Positions 14,348-23,225 are shown, counted from the first letter of the stretch. The stretch is 64,000 bases of DNA from Quatrionicoccus australiensis (GCF_020510425.1 NZ_JAHBAH010000001.1:1586001-1650000); one strand, 5' to 3'. Notes: generated by a model not told the origin, from the letters alone. A program made the numbers and translations.

Positions 14348-16555
14348 TTAAAGGCACGCTGCTTTGAGTTCGGTCCCGATTTCAATTCGGTCGGGGACTG
14401 TCAGCTCGACAGCGCATGAGCCAGCTCGACCGGAATGCCGGCCGGGCTGAAGGTCTTCGATGTAGTAGCCACCGTCGGCCATGCGCCAGCCTTGCTGACC
14501 AGCCATGACGAGCACGGGAGCCGTAGCGCCAGCGATGTCGACAATGACGCCGGGACGCTTGACCGGCAGGACGACTCGGGTCGGGGCGCCGCGGAACGGG
14601 GCGCCCCGACCCGAGCTGGTGGCCAGGATGGTGGCCGGCAGGGCGTCCGATGCAACCGTATAGGTGTTGTTCACGTACCCGGCGGCCGGGGCAATGGCGA
14701 TGCCGTCGCTATTGGTCTCAGCGACCACGCGATGGTTGTGCATGACCGGCACACCCGACTCGTTGACCGGCAGCTCGACGATTGCGTAGCTGTCGTAGAT
14801 AGTGCGGGCGAGGTGCGCGGCGCCATTAGCTAGGACTACAGCGCCAGAGGCTTGCACCGAGCTGGTGCTCACGGAGCGAGTACCGCCGGTCGTGCGGCCA
14901 ACAGACGCGGACACTTCGCCGGCCAGACCTGCATACCCTACATCGACGCGGTCGTAGACCATGCCGGACTCATAGGAGGTGTGCTGCGCTTGTGCCTGGA
15001 CGCCGGTGTAGTCGCGGCGGGCCAGCTGCAACGCTTCAGTGATATAACCGCTGCCATTGCTCGTGCGATTAGCGGTGACCCGTGTAGACACCCGGTCGAA
15101 GCTGTACGTCGCCATAGCAAACACGCCGCTGGCTGGCTTGTCGCCGGTCATGCTGCGCTCGGCAGCCACTGAGACTGACAGCTGATTAGTAAGAGAGGCA
15201 TTGACGCCGAGCGAGGTGCGCTTGCTCGCACCGTACGTGGCGTGCGCGGCCACGAGGCTTACCTGGTCAGTGACACGATAAGACGCAGTGGCGCTCACCT
15301 GGCGTTGCAACTGGCGGTCGTCAAAGTCGACGTGTTTGCCCGGCTGCACTGCTTGCACAGCAAGCGATACAGCGCGCGACGAGTAAGCGTAGCCCGCCTT
15401 TGTCAGGACGCCCTGCCCCTGGTCGCCTGCGGCGATAGCGGCGGTCAGCGTGCCAAAGGCGGTTGCGTAGGTGCCCGTTGCGCCGAGGCGGCGATGCGTA
15501 GCCGTGCCTTCAGCGTGGCCTTCGAGCGTAATGTAGTCGGTGACACCGCGGGCATAGGTCAGGCTCGCCACAGGAGCAGCTTGCACGGGCTGTAGGAGGC
15601 TGGTGCCGCGTTGCAGCATACCGGCTTCGACGGCGTACTCGGCCAAGCCTGCGCGGAGGTTGTACGGGGCGCCGATGAGCTTGGTTGTAATCACCTGCTG
15701 TGCGCCGGACGCATCAGTCACGACGGCAGACACAGTGCCGCCGCCGGTGTACGGCAAGCGAAGGTTGTCCAATTGGAACGGGCCTGCATTGAGCTCAGTC
15801 GAACCAGCGGAGCGGCCGTCAACGTACAACTGCGCCGAGCCGACTGCGGTAGCCAAACCGTCGAAGCGCGCAGACGGGCTGGTCAGGTGCCCCGGATTGA
15901 GCGAGCGGTCAGTCCTGTACTGCACGCCGACGAATCGGCCTGCCGCACCCCAGGAGCCTGCGGATGTGTAGCTTGAGCCGAGGCGAAGCGTCGTGCGCTC
16001 ATCCGGCTGGCGCAGGCTAGCAGACAGCGCGCTGACATTCACCGGGCGATGCGTGCCGTAGCCGACTACGCTGTTGACCAGCCAGCCGCTTTCGGTCGAT
16101 ACGTTGCCATCCAAAAGGACATGATTAGTCGGAGCATAGTCACCGACCCGGGTCTGCCCAATGGTGTAGTTCACAAAGGCACCAGCTTCTGACTTTGCTT
16201 TGACCTTGCTCGATGCAAAGCCAACTGTAGTGACCGTCAGCGGCAGCTTTTCGACGGGTAGCTTCAGCGCGGCGGTCAGTGCTGCGGGATTCACAACCAG
16301 CTCGCCAATTGAGTGCAGGTCGCGCCATTCGACACCGTCGATGATGGCCGGCATGAAATCGCTCGGGGTCAGGCCCAGAGCGCCCAGGTCAGCATCGGTC
16401 GCGAAATAGCGACCGCCTTCGGCATGCACAAGCATGTCTTTAGCCGGGGTACGCATGCCGGTAACGCTGACGCTCAGCAACATGTCGTCAGCCCAGGCGC
16501 TGCCCGCCAGCGCAAGCGCCAGTGCAGCAATCAAGGGTTTCAGAGACGTGCGCAT
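14348..16555 (-). CDS. outer-membrane usher of archaic pilus
   Basis: This 735-residue protein with a Sec signal matches the fimbrial usher plan: N-terminal domain, 24-strand barrel (about residues 130-600, many alternating strands such as LRLGSSYTSAGSWGAAGRF), a plug region within (QLYVDGRSAG, QVITTKLIGAPYNLRAGL) and C-terminal domains with the LPVN...VMHNHRVVAETNSDGIA segment. It is somewhat shorter than usual for the family. It exports and orders the pilin subunits. It lies 11 nt after the chaperone gene. Confidence 0.9.
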   Translation of the reverse strand: MRTSLKPLIAALALALAGSAWADDMLLSVSVTGMRTPAKDMLVHAEGGRYFATDADLGALGLTPSDFMPAIIDGVEWRDLHSIGELVVNPAALTAALKLPVEKLPLTVTTVGFASSKVKAKSEAGAFVNYTIGQTRVGDYAPTNHVLLDGNVSTESGWLVNSVVGYGTHRPVNVSALSASLRQPDERTTLRLGSSYTSAGSWGAAGRFVGVQYRTDRSLNPGHLTSPSARFDGLATAVGSAQLYVDGRSAGSTELNAGPFQLDNLRLPYTGGGTVSAVVTDASGAQQVITTKLIGAPYNLRAGLAEYAVEAGMLQRGTSLLQPVQAAPVASLTYARGVTDYITLEGHAEGTATHRRLGATGTYATAFGTLTAAIAAGDQGQGVLTKAGYAYSSRAVSLAVQAVQPGKHVDFDDRQLQRQVSATASYRVTDQVSLVAAHATYGASKRTSLGVNASLTNQLSVSVAAERSMTGDKPASGVFAMATYSFDRVSTRVTANRTSNGSGYITEALQLARRDYTGVQAQAQHTSYESGMVYDRVDVGYAGLAGEVSASVGRTTGGTRSVSTSSVQASGAVVLANGAAHLARTIYDSYAIVELPVNESGVPVMHNHRVVAETNSDGIAIAPAAGYVNNTYTVASDALPATILATSSGRGAPFRGAPTRVVLPVKRPGVIVDIAGATAPVLVMAGQQGWRMADGGYYIEDLQPGRHSGRAGSCAVELTVPDRIEIGTELKAACL

Positions 16556-16566
16556 TCACCTGACGC

Positions 16567-17163
16567 TCACTGCACTTTGTATTCGCGGCGGTCGCGCGAC
16601 ACGACAGAGGTCACGTCCGCAGCAGCGTCGAGCTTGCCGGTAGAGTGTGGCAGGACATAGAGCATTGCGTTTTTGTCGCCCGCTGCGGACCGTGTAGCCG
16701 CAATCAGCTCAGTCTTGTCGCCACTGTTTGTGACGACCAGCGAACCGCCGTCGCGATGGACGGTAATGACCGGCGCGGCAGCTTTGTCCGTCGAGAGAAT
16801 AAAGACCGGGACCGAGAATGACAGGCTGCCACCTTCGACGGCGCGGACAAACAGACGATAAGTGCCTTCCGTCTTAGCATGCGGCACCCGAGCCAGCACT
16901 TTGATGGCTTGGCTTTCGCCCGGCTGCACCGTGAAATGCGGGGGATACGCCAGGATTTCGCGGGTCGGGGTGACGCCGTCTTGCGTCCACTTCTGCGCAA
17001 TGACTTCGTAGCGCGACACACCCGGCTCAGACGACTTCAGTTCAAACGTCTGCGACTGACCAGCGATATCAACGCGAATAAGCGTCGGGCCGGTAGCTTG
17101 AGCGGAGCCAGCGAAACCGGCAAGGGCAATTGCAGTAGCGAGGATGAGTTTGGCAGGGCGCAT
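16567..17163 (-). CDS. periplasmic pilus chaperone
   Basis: The 198-residue exported protein has the two-immunoglobulin-domain plan of PapD-like chaperones in its archaic form: TLIRVDIAGQ at the N terminus, the AYPPHFTVQPGESQAIKVLAR block (about residues 70-90) with the conserved proline-rich loop, and TYRLFVRAVEG. It caps pilin subunits by strand complementation and passes them to the usher. I set the start at 17163; the longer frame to 17229 crosses the promoter motif. First gene of the chaperone-usher-pilin operon. Confidence 0.85.
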   Translation of the reverse strand: MRPAKLILATAIALAGFAGSAQATGPTLIRVDIAGQSQTFELKSSEPGVSRYEVIAQKWTQDGVTPTREILAYPPHFTVQPGESQAIKVLARVPHAKTEGTYRLFVRAVEGGSLSFSVPVFILSTDKAAAPVITVHRDGGSLVVTNSGDKTELIAATRSAAGDKNAMLYVLPHSTGKLDAAADVTSVVSRDRREYKVQ

Positions 17164-17190
17164 GATAAATAAAGAGTGGTTGTTGCTTAC

Positions 17191-17221
17191 GTATAACCAC
17201 TCAGCCCTATCCATAGGCGCG
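17191..17221 (-). promoter_or_regulatory. element-specific promoter motif, copy 10
   Basis: Leftward GCGCCTATGG and GTGGTTATACG with the 15-nt gap, 28 nt before the chaperone start. It touches the stop codon of the transglycosylase gene, so the pilus operon can be read on its own. Confidence 0.85.
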
Positions 17222-17770
17222 CTACGCATCAGTTTTTTGGGTTCGGCCGGAACGCCCCGCTAGTACCGCACCTATCGTCTTGGCGTAGCGCAGCACCGCC
17301 GTCGAGTAGGTGTTTTTGGTGGTCCCGTTGTACTTCTTCAGGGCACGGTGAACGTCACCGTCGGTGGCGTCGAGGTAGCTCGCCAGCACTGCGGCGCCGA
17401 CGTCAAAGTTCTCCGCCAAAGTGGTGATGCGCACCTGGCCATCCGGGAACTTATCCGCATGCCATTTGCCCGCCACTTGCATGACGCCGAATGGTTTGCG
17501 CGGATTACTGCCGCCGCCGGGGTTGCCAACATCGTGCCGAAAAGCACTCTCCTTGGCCGCCACCGCCAGAACCAGGGCCGGGTCCACATCATGCTTCTCG
17601 GCCGCAGCAAACGCGGCGGTAGCCACATCAGTGGCGTATTTAGTAGGTAGCTGCCAGACGGCTACTAAATAGCCGGTCACCCGCGCATAAAGGCTTGCCG
17701 GCGGGGCTTCATCAGCCGCGTGGACAAGCGAGGTAAAACAGAACATAAGGGCGAGAAAAAGGCGGCGCAT
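17222..17770 (-). CDS. lytic transglycosylase (SLT type)
   Basis: This 182-residue exported protein has a Sec signal (MRRLFLALMFCFTSLVHA) and an SLT domain: AAKESAFRHDVG with the catalytic Glu at about residue 69, FGVMQVAGKWH, and the C-terminal KYNGT pattern. It cleaves peptidoglycan and would open the wall for an envelope-spanning structure, such as the pilus behind it or a VirB1-like transfer machine outside the window. Promoter motif copy 11 is so close to the ATG that the mRNA would have almost no leader. Confidence 0.85.
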   Translation of the reverse strand: MRRLFLALMFCFTSLVHAADEAPPASLYARVTGYLVAVWQLPTKYATDVATAAFAAAEKHDVDPALVLAVAAKESAFRHDVGNPGGGSNPRKPFGVMQVAGKWHADKFPDGQVRITTLAENFDVGAAVLASYLDATDGDVHRALKKYNGTTKNTYSTAVLRYAKTIGAVLAGRSGRTQKTDA

Positions 17771-17778
17771 ACGTTTCC

Positions 17779-17809
17779 GTATAACCACCGCCAAGGAGTT
17801 ATAGGCGCT
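17779..17809 (-). promoter_or_regulatory. element-specific promoter motif, copy 11
   Basis: Leftward GCGCCTATAA and GTGGTTATACG with the 15-nt gap. The end of the -10 block is only 8 nt from the start codon at 17770. Confidence 0.8.
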
Positions 17810-18813
17810 TAGGCCGCCAGTGCCGCCGCCCGAGCGGCCTTCAGCTCAGCTTTCTTGGCCGCCAGGGCTTCGTAAGTCCAGCACGCAGCCGGACGGGTAA
17901 TCACCACCAAGTCTTCAGCAGCGCCTTTTTCGATGTCGATAGCCCAGCCCAGAGTACCCAGCACTTCAACCGCATCACCCAAGGCAGCCTGCTGGCGGCG
18001 CTCCGCCTGATAGTCGCCCAGTTCAGTGCGCTGGCGCAGAATAGCCAGGTCATGCGCTGCCCTGTCAGCAGGGTACAGGTAGCCATACAGTGTCGAGGCG
18101 TGAAATTTACGAGTGCCCTTGTCATTGATGATTGCGCACAGGCGCTGATGCAAGATACGGGCGGCGTGGTCCGTGCCCAATGCCTTGAGTTCGGCAGCCG
18201 ACATCCGGGTATCTTGATTAGCCGAGCCCGTCAATGCGGCGGTCAGCAGCGGGTTGAGCGCCACGTGCAGTGCATTTGTGCGGCCTTCACCAGTGTTCGT
18301 ATACGACAGCAGGTGAAACGACTCGTTAATATGCGGCTTACTGGCGTCAGCGGCAACGGACAACGTAACGCCGAACAGACGGTCCAAGCTGGCACCAACC
18401 TGCGTAACGTAGGTGTTATTGACGGGCATTCCGACCAGTTGAAGCAGGTGGGATACTGAGCATGTTGCGTACGACAAGTCGACGGTGGGTTCGGAGGCAG
18501 CCAGCTTCGAGCGCAGCTCAGTGGCCACGTCATCCGTAGCATCGCTATCTACATGGCCTGCATTGCCCACAGCGACAAGCTCAAGAGCCTGCAAAATGGC
18601 AAGGTCGAAGCCACACAGCAGGTAACCGCCAGTCACGCGGACAAGCTTGTCGCCGTGGCGGTGCTCGACGCGGAGCGCAATCTGATACTTTTGCGGGTCC
18701 AGGTCGCTTACTGAAATATTACGGAACAGGCCCGGCAACAGAGCGAGTTCAGGGCTGCTCATGATGAATTGAGCGGCAACTTTACGGCGGGCTACGGTGG
18801 TCTTGATACGCAT
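17809..18813 (-). CDS. repC: IncQ-type plasmid replication initiator RepC
   Basis: The 334-residue protein follows the IncQ RepC plan: LLPGLFRNIS (about 26-34), LLCGFDLAILQALELVA (65-81), ESFHLLSYTNTGEGR...LHVALNPLL (164-190), AARILHQRLC (217-226) and a winged-helix end with ITRPAACW. RepC binds iterons at oriV and opens the DNA; iterons lie directly upstream (18870-19012). RepA and RepB partners are not visible here and may lie left of the window. No copy of the element promoter motif stands before it, so it seems to be controlled separately, perhaps by its own iterons. Confidence 0.85.
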   Translation of the reverse strand: MRIKTTVARRKVAAQFIMSSPELALLPGLFRNISVSDLDPQKYQIALRVEHRHGDKLVRVTGGYLLCGFDLAILQALELVAVGNAGHVDSDATDDVATELRSKLAASEPTVDLSYATCSVSHLLQLVGMPVNNTYVTQVGASLDRLFGVTLSVAADASKPHINESFHLLSYTNTGEGRTNALHVALNPLLTAALTGSANQDTRMSAAELKALGTDHAARILHQRLCAIINDKGTRKFHASTLYGYLYPADRAAHDLAILRQRTELGDYQAERRQQAALGDAVEVLGTLGWAIDIEKGAAEDLVVITRPAACWTYEALAAKKAELKAARAAALAA

Positions 18814-18869
18814 GGCAGTCTTTCAAAATGAGTGGTTGGTACTCCGTATAGCGCCACCCATGCAAAATC

Positions 18870-19012
18870 CAGACAGACCTGAGTTCGGTTTTGACAATTA
18901 TGAGTTTTCGTGACAAATCCGAGTTTTCATGACAAACCTGAGTTTTTATCGTGACAATCGTGATAACTTCATGACAAACCTGAGTTTTACCGTAACAAGT
19001 CCGAGTTTCTCG
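18870..19012. repeat. iteron array, probable oriV
   Basis: About seven direct repeats of 20-21 bp stand in a row; the best read TGACAAACCTGAGTTTT (start 18930 and 18972) or TGACAAATCCGAGTTTT (18911). Units at 18870, 18891, 18951 and 18992 are degenerate. The array lies 60 nt upstream of repC and is AT-rich compared with its surroundings. Confidence 0.85.
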
Positions 19013-19157
19013 AAATTGCAAACCCTTGTGGCACAAGGGTTTCCGGGCGTTTGCAAAATCCGCCCAGAGTATCCATACCTATCCATACCCCCCCTTCATC
19101 CATAGCAACCCCGCCACAGCCCGCACGGCTTAGCCTTTGCACACCGCTGGCAGCTGC

Positions 19158-19170
19158 AATCACGAAGTGC
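19158..19170. repeat. AATCACGAAGTGC repeat, copy 1
   Basis: First of three identical 13-mers in the gene-free stretch; the others are at 19769-19781 and 19940-19952. Confidence 0.6.
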
Positions 19171-19438
19171 CGCCGCCCGGCGCCCGAACATGTAACGTTC
19201 CTCCTGTCCGCGTTGGCGCAACCCCATCTATCGTCAGGCGTCGTCTAAGACTGCTGCGGCATCCATTGCTACGCCCCACCTACATACCAACCGACCAACG
19301 GACCAGGGGACAGCACGCCATACCTAAGGCTTGCCCCACCCCTTCAAAGGGCAAGCCCACCTACTACGCATCCGCAGACGGTTTTCAAGTAGCGTGAGCT
19401 AGCGCCCAACCAACGGGACGGGCGCGGTCCAGCAACTC

Positions 19439-19466
19439 TTTGGCGAGCCGACCCATGAGCGCTACC
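19439..19466. repeat. TCGCCA-family repeat end, copy D
   Basis: TTTGGCGAGCCGACCC followed by ATGAGCGCTACC nearly matches the flank of copy C (7170-7194). A matching left arm is not obvious, so this may be a half element. Confidence 0.5.
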
Positions 19467-19768
19467 GACCATCAAGTGCTACCCCATCTTTTATTTATGC
19501 GTACCGCCCCGGCGCCTTTCTATAAATGAAATCGCGCCAGGAGCCTGCGCCACTAAAACCCATCACCATAGGAGTCGTGCCGCACGCACACGCTACGGCC
19601 GCCGTCCCGGCTACATGGCCAGAGCAGAGACCGCTCGCCAAATAAGAGAGACTGGCAACCGAACGACCCGTAGGCCACCGCGTGCGGTCCTGCTTCCTGG
19701 CCTTACGCGAACGCCAGGTAACTACCCATCCGGCTTGCCCTTTCCGGCCCGTGCCCACGGCCAGCCGT

Positions 19769-19781
19769 AATCACGAAGTGC
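19769..19781. repeat. AATCACGAAGTGC repeat, copy 2
   Basis: Identical to the copies at 19158 and 19940, in the same orientation. Confidence 0.6.
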
Positions 19782-19939
19782 GTCCAACCGCCGCCCCACC
19801 CTCGTTCTACCCAACCCAACCCGACCACCTATACTCATGCCCCACTCGTCAGGGTTCTTATGCGGTCAGCCGCCCACTTCCGTTTGCCACCGTTATGCTT
19901 CCGCAGCGAGTTCCACTGTGTATCGCCGCAACGCGTGAT

Positions 19940-19952
19940 AATCACGAAGTGC
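19940..19952. repeat. AATCACGAAGTGC repeat, copy 3
   Basis: Identical to the copies at 19158 and 19769, in the same orientation. Confidence 0.6.
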
Positions 19953-21789
19953 CGACCTACGAACCCCACCCACCGATACCCCAAAGCAAACCACCACTCA
20001 CAATCCACCGTGTAGCGAATACCCGCCGCAGCACACCACCCGCGAGCCCCGGGGTACAGAGCCGGCTTGCCCTATCATCCCTACGCCCCTGCCACCCTAG
20101 GCCCGCAGGCCGCAGGCCGTAGGGCCGTCATTGACGAGCGACAGCGCAGGGAGGTGGAATAGCCGCAAGGCCCCTTCGAGCGTGGAGACCACTCAGCACC
20201 CCGGACCGGAGCTACCCATCGCTTCACCAACGAGCAGCGCCAGCGGGCCAGTAGCTTGCACGCCGGCACGGTGGGCAAGGTGCTGGACGCGGCAAGCGCG
20301 ACATCCACCCATCGCACTTCGAGCGCGAGGTTACCCGGCAATCCGCCGGGCCATCCTTCGCCACACAGCCGGGCAAGCCGTCACCACCTGAGCACCTGCC
20401 GAGGTGCGCCAGCCTATGCTTCCCTGGCACCCGTAACCGACGCATAGCAGCTTCCACAGAACACGCAGCGAGCGACGCCCAGGGCACCTACCCGGATTAG
20501 CCGGAAGGCGCTTAGAGAGCGTAGGCGGTACGCTGGTGGACAGGTGCGAAGGCGGAGTACGTAGCATCCGGGAGCGAAGGCGGAGCGCCCCTACGCTTGC
20601 GACAGGCCAGCTTCCAGTTCAGCTTCTAATCTGGCTTCCAAGCCAGCTTCTGGCGCGGAGGCGCGTTACCCCCAAATCGCCCCGGATTCAGGGGTGGCTA
20701 CGGCTATGCCATTGTGCTGGCGGCTTCGTAGGTCGGGGGGGCTTGCTGCGGAGCAAGTGGTCATAGGGGTACTGGCGTTCACGAGTAGGTTACCCCCCCT
20801 TGCTGGACCTAAGAGAGTCATAGGGGCCGCTCACTGAATGACATTACGCCGCGTTCAAATGCAGGGTTACGGGGTAGGTGGCCCAGGCACCCGCCGACGC
20901 GACACCTGGACATCGTAGGTAGCCTGGTGCGGGTTACAAGGGGGCTAATCCGCGTTTAGGGCACCGGCCCGGCAGGCCTGTTTTAAGGGCGCTGGCTTGC
21001 TTCATTTCGCCCACAAAAGCCACCCCACCTTGTGGGCTATTCCGCACCATCCCAAGCCCTTGCCGCACGTCCTGCTACACCCAAGAACCACTGCCCGAAT
21101 AGCTGGTACGCGTTGCGGCTAACTGCCACAAGCCGCACGTCAACGAACCGGGCAGGGGTTGCGGAAGAGTGCCCGAGGGTGCCGCGCGAACGGCGCCTAT
21201 CGCTGCGGCGAAACTGCCACCGCCGCACACCAATGGCCAGAAGCGCGGGGTGTAACCTGGCCGCCATCCCAAGCATAAGCCGAGTGCCATTTGAGCGTGG
21301 GCAGAAACCCCATCACCAATGAAGCGGGTGCCGGGTGTGTGGGTGGCTTCCCCCGTGCGGCCGGGTGGCCGCCATCGCCAAAGAATGAGTTGCGCGACCA
21401 CGGACGACCTGCCCGCTCGTCGCCGTTCCCGCTGGTCCGGCACGGGCTTGAAAGCCCAGGTTGAGCGCCACTGCTATCTATGAGCCAAGGACACCTACAC
21501 CGCATCCGGCAGGCCACCTTTGCGCTGGTCCAGTAGCCCGGCATGACGTCACCCGACCCGAGCCCCACAGAGGCACCAGCAGACGCACAGAAACGCCCCA
21601 GGACGCGTTACTGCCCCGCGCCCGGAAGCTACCCATTACCCGATAGCCGCGACGCCCTACGCGCTGCCAAATCGACCCCGGACAGGCGGAGCGGCTATGC
21701 CGGTTTTAGCGCATAGCTTATGTAACTCTCTATTACCTTCGTTATACAAAGCTTGACACATACCGTATGCCCGTCGTTTTTACCGAGGG

Positions 21790-21801
21790 TAGCTATACTA
21801 A
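21790..21801 (+). promoter_or_regulatory. possible promoter of the sigma-like gene
   Basis: TAGCTATACTAA contains a TATACT -10 box. The same 12-mer stands before the H-NS-like gene (23178-23189), so both may share control. A clear -35 is not visible here. Confidence 0.45.
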
Positions 21802-21932
21802 TAAACCGGGTAGCAAACGTGACCGGTTGACCGAGACAAAAAAGGCAATAGCGGACTGGACGAGCCAGGCCATCAAGCAGTTGAGCAAACCGCCCTTTTT
21901 GTAGCACCAACCCAAGCCGGAGTAATACCCAA

Positions 21933-22604
21933 ATGCAATACCAAACTGCCACCGCCATCACCACCAACATCAAGGGCTACATCGCCCCTAAGAATCACGG
22001 CATCGAAGACATCGAGACGCTGTTCATGCAGAAGCGCGGCGTCATCGAAACCCGCCTGTACAAGAAATATGGCATCCCCCAGCACGCCCTGGATGACCTG
22101 CTGCAAGACGTCATGCTGTTCTGCATCGCCAACTTCAAGCCGGGCCGCAGCATGAACTTGCTGTCCTTCGCGCTCAACTTCGGCGTCAAGGCCGCTGTCT
22201 CGAACTACTACGGCGACGACATTACCCAGCATGAGTTTACCGTTGCGCATACCGCGGACGCTGACGACTGCAACGAGACCCGCATTGAGACGCTGGATTA
22301 CACCACCGACACCCCGGAAGACCTCCTGTCGGCAGCACGATTCATTGAAGGCGTTGCTGGGCAACTGAGCGGTGGCAACCTGGACCTGTTCTTGGCAACC
22401 GAGGGCTGCGACTGGCACGGCTTGACCCTGGTTGAGCAAGAAGACCTGGCCAAGGACATGGGCCTGTCTATTCACCAACTGCAACGCCGCATCAAGAGCC
22501 TGCGTGCCGCGCTGGAAGAGATTGCCCCGGCCTACGTATCCAGCGACTTCAAGAAGAAGCGCAACATCGTCCGCAAGGCTGCCCAGGCTGAGTGCCGCGC
22601 ATAA
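21933..22604 (+). CDS. sigma-70 family (ECF-like) sigma factor candidate
   Basis: The 223-residue protein has two regions that look like sigma factor regions 2 and 4. Around residues 50-93, ALDDLLQDVMLFCIANF and LLSFALNFGVKAAVSNYY follow the pattern of region 2. Around residues 165-195, VEQEDLAKDMGLSIHQLQRR and the following helix resemble the region 4 helix-turn-helix. The linker is acidic. GGAG stands 10-11 nt before the ATG. If correct it would direct RNA polymerase to the eleven-copy motif of this element. The match is by eye and divergent; a phage-type activator is the alternative. Confidence 0.55.
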   Translation: MQYQTATAITTNIKGYIAPKNHGIEDIETLFMQKRGVIETRLYKKYGIPQHALDDLLQDVMLFCIANFKPGRSMNLLSFALNFGVKAAVSNYYGDDITQHEFTVAHTADADDCNETRIETLDYTTDTPEDLLSAARFIEGVAGQLSGGNLDLFLATEGCDWHGLTLVEQEDLAKDMGLSIHQLQRRIKSLRAALEEIAPAYVSSDFKKKRNIVRKAAQAECRA

Positions 22605-22611
22605 GCGGTAG

Positions 22612-22626
22612 TTACTCCGTTACTCA
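22612..22626. repeat. TGAGTA direct repeat, copy 5
   Basis: TTACTCCGTTACTCA lies between the sigma-like gene stop and the next start. Confidence 0.45.
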
Positions 22627-22639
22627 CTCTATACCCGCC

Positions 22640-23131
22640 ATGACCGCCCTACTCTCTTTCATCTTCTGGTCCGCCTGCATCGTCACCAGCACCTTCATTT
22701 CCGCATCCTACGGCGTGCTGTACTACACCATTGCCGTGGCGGTGTGGGGCGGCCTGCTGGCGACATGCTTCACCCGCACCGCGCTTACGGGCGCCTTGGC
22801 CATCGTGGCTGCCGGCACGGCGTACTACGCCTGGCCGGCAGCCACTGCCGCTGAGTTGCGCGCAGCTGTCCTGACCAGCAGCGCCCTGTACATCGTTGGG
22901 GGCTTCATGGTGCTGGTTGCCGTGCAAGGGGCTTACGAACGCTTTATGGCCAGCGACAAGGCCCGCAACTACAAGCCACACGACGACGAGGTAGGCACCC
23001 GCTGGCTTAACGTCCCGTACGAAGACAAAGAGCACGCCAAGGCGCTTGGCGCACGCTGGAGCGGCCTGGCGAAGAAGTGGTACATCCCGGCCGGCCTGGA
23101 CGCTGAGCGCTTTGAGCGCTGGCTCCCATAA
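22640..23131 (+). CDS. membrane protein with C-terminal DUF5710 domain
   Basis: I set the start at 22640 (about 163 residues). Three or four hydrophobic spans fill residues 3-105. The last 40 residues (WLNVPYEDKEHAKALGARW, then KKWYIPAGLD) match the DUF5710 pattern common in plasmid primase and TraC-type proteins, here attached to a membrane module. It follows the sigma-like gene after 35 nt, so it is probably co-transcribed with it. A role as membrane partner (for example anti-sigma) is possible by position only. Confidence 0.7.
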   Translation: MTALLSFIFWSACIVTSTFISASYGVLYYTIAVAVWGGLLATCFTRTALTGALAIVAAGTAYYAWPAATAAELRAAVLTSSALYIVGGFMVLVAVQGAYERFMASDKARNYKPHDDEVGTRWLNVPYEDKEHAKALGARWSGLAKKWYIPAGLDAERFERWLP

Positions 23132-23158
23132 CCAGCTATGTCCTTTGTACTACAAGCA

Positions 23159-23187
23159 TTACAAGCTTTACACGGCATAGCTATACT
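23159..23187 (+). promoter_or_regulatory. promoter of the H-NS-like gene
   Basis: TTACAA (23159-23164) and TATACT (23182-23187) are separated by 17 bp, 38 nt before the ATG at 23226. Confidence 0.6.
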
Positions 23188-23225
23188 AAGCACCATCAAC
23201 CAACATAAGCACGAAAGCAACCACC

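Larger units (their letters stand above)
19013..21932. other. 2.9-kb stretch without credible protein gene
   Basis: All frames here are short and have shadow-like composition (Pro/Arg/His-rich). The stretch contains a hairpin (GGCTTGCCC 19328-19336 with GGGCAAGCC 19349-19357), three copies of AATCACGAAGTGC, several TCGCCA-type repeat ends and many GC-rich short palindromes (for example around 20098-20125). It may be an extended origin region, a large structured RNA or decayed sequence. Confidence 0.6.

Noticed and set aside
18843..18860. GTATAGCGCC before repC as a motif copy
   Set aside because: The two blocks are fused or lost and the spacing cannot be met.
19682..20122. 146-codon open frame in the gene-free stretch
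   Set aside because: Pro/Arg/His/Thr-rich without domain pattern, no ribosome-binding site, and other frames here are equally open; looks like chance in GC-rich DNA.
20860..20990. Group II intron or other ribozyme
   Set aside because: No domain V hairpin or reverse transcriptase was visible.
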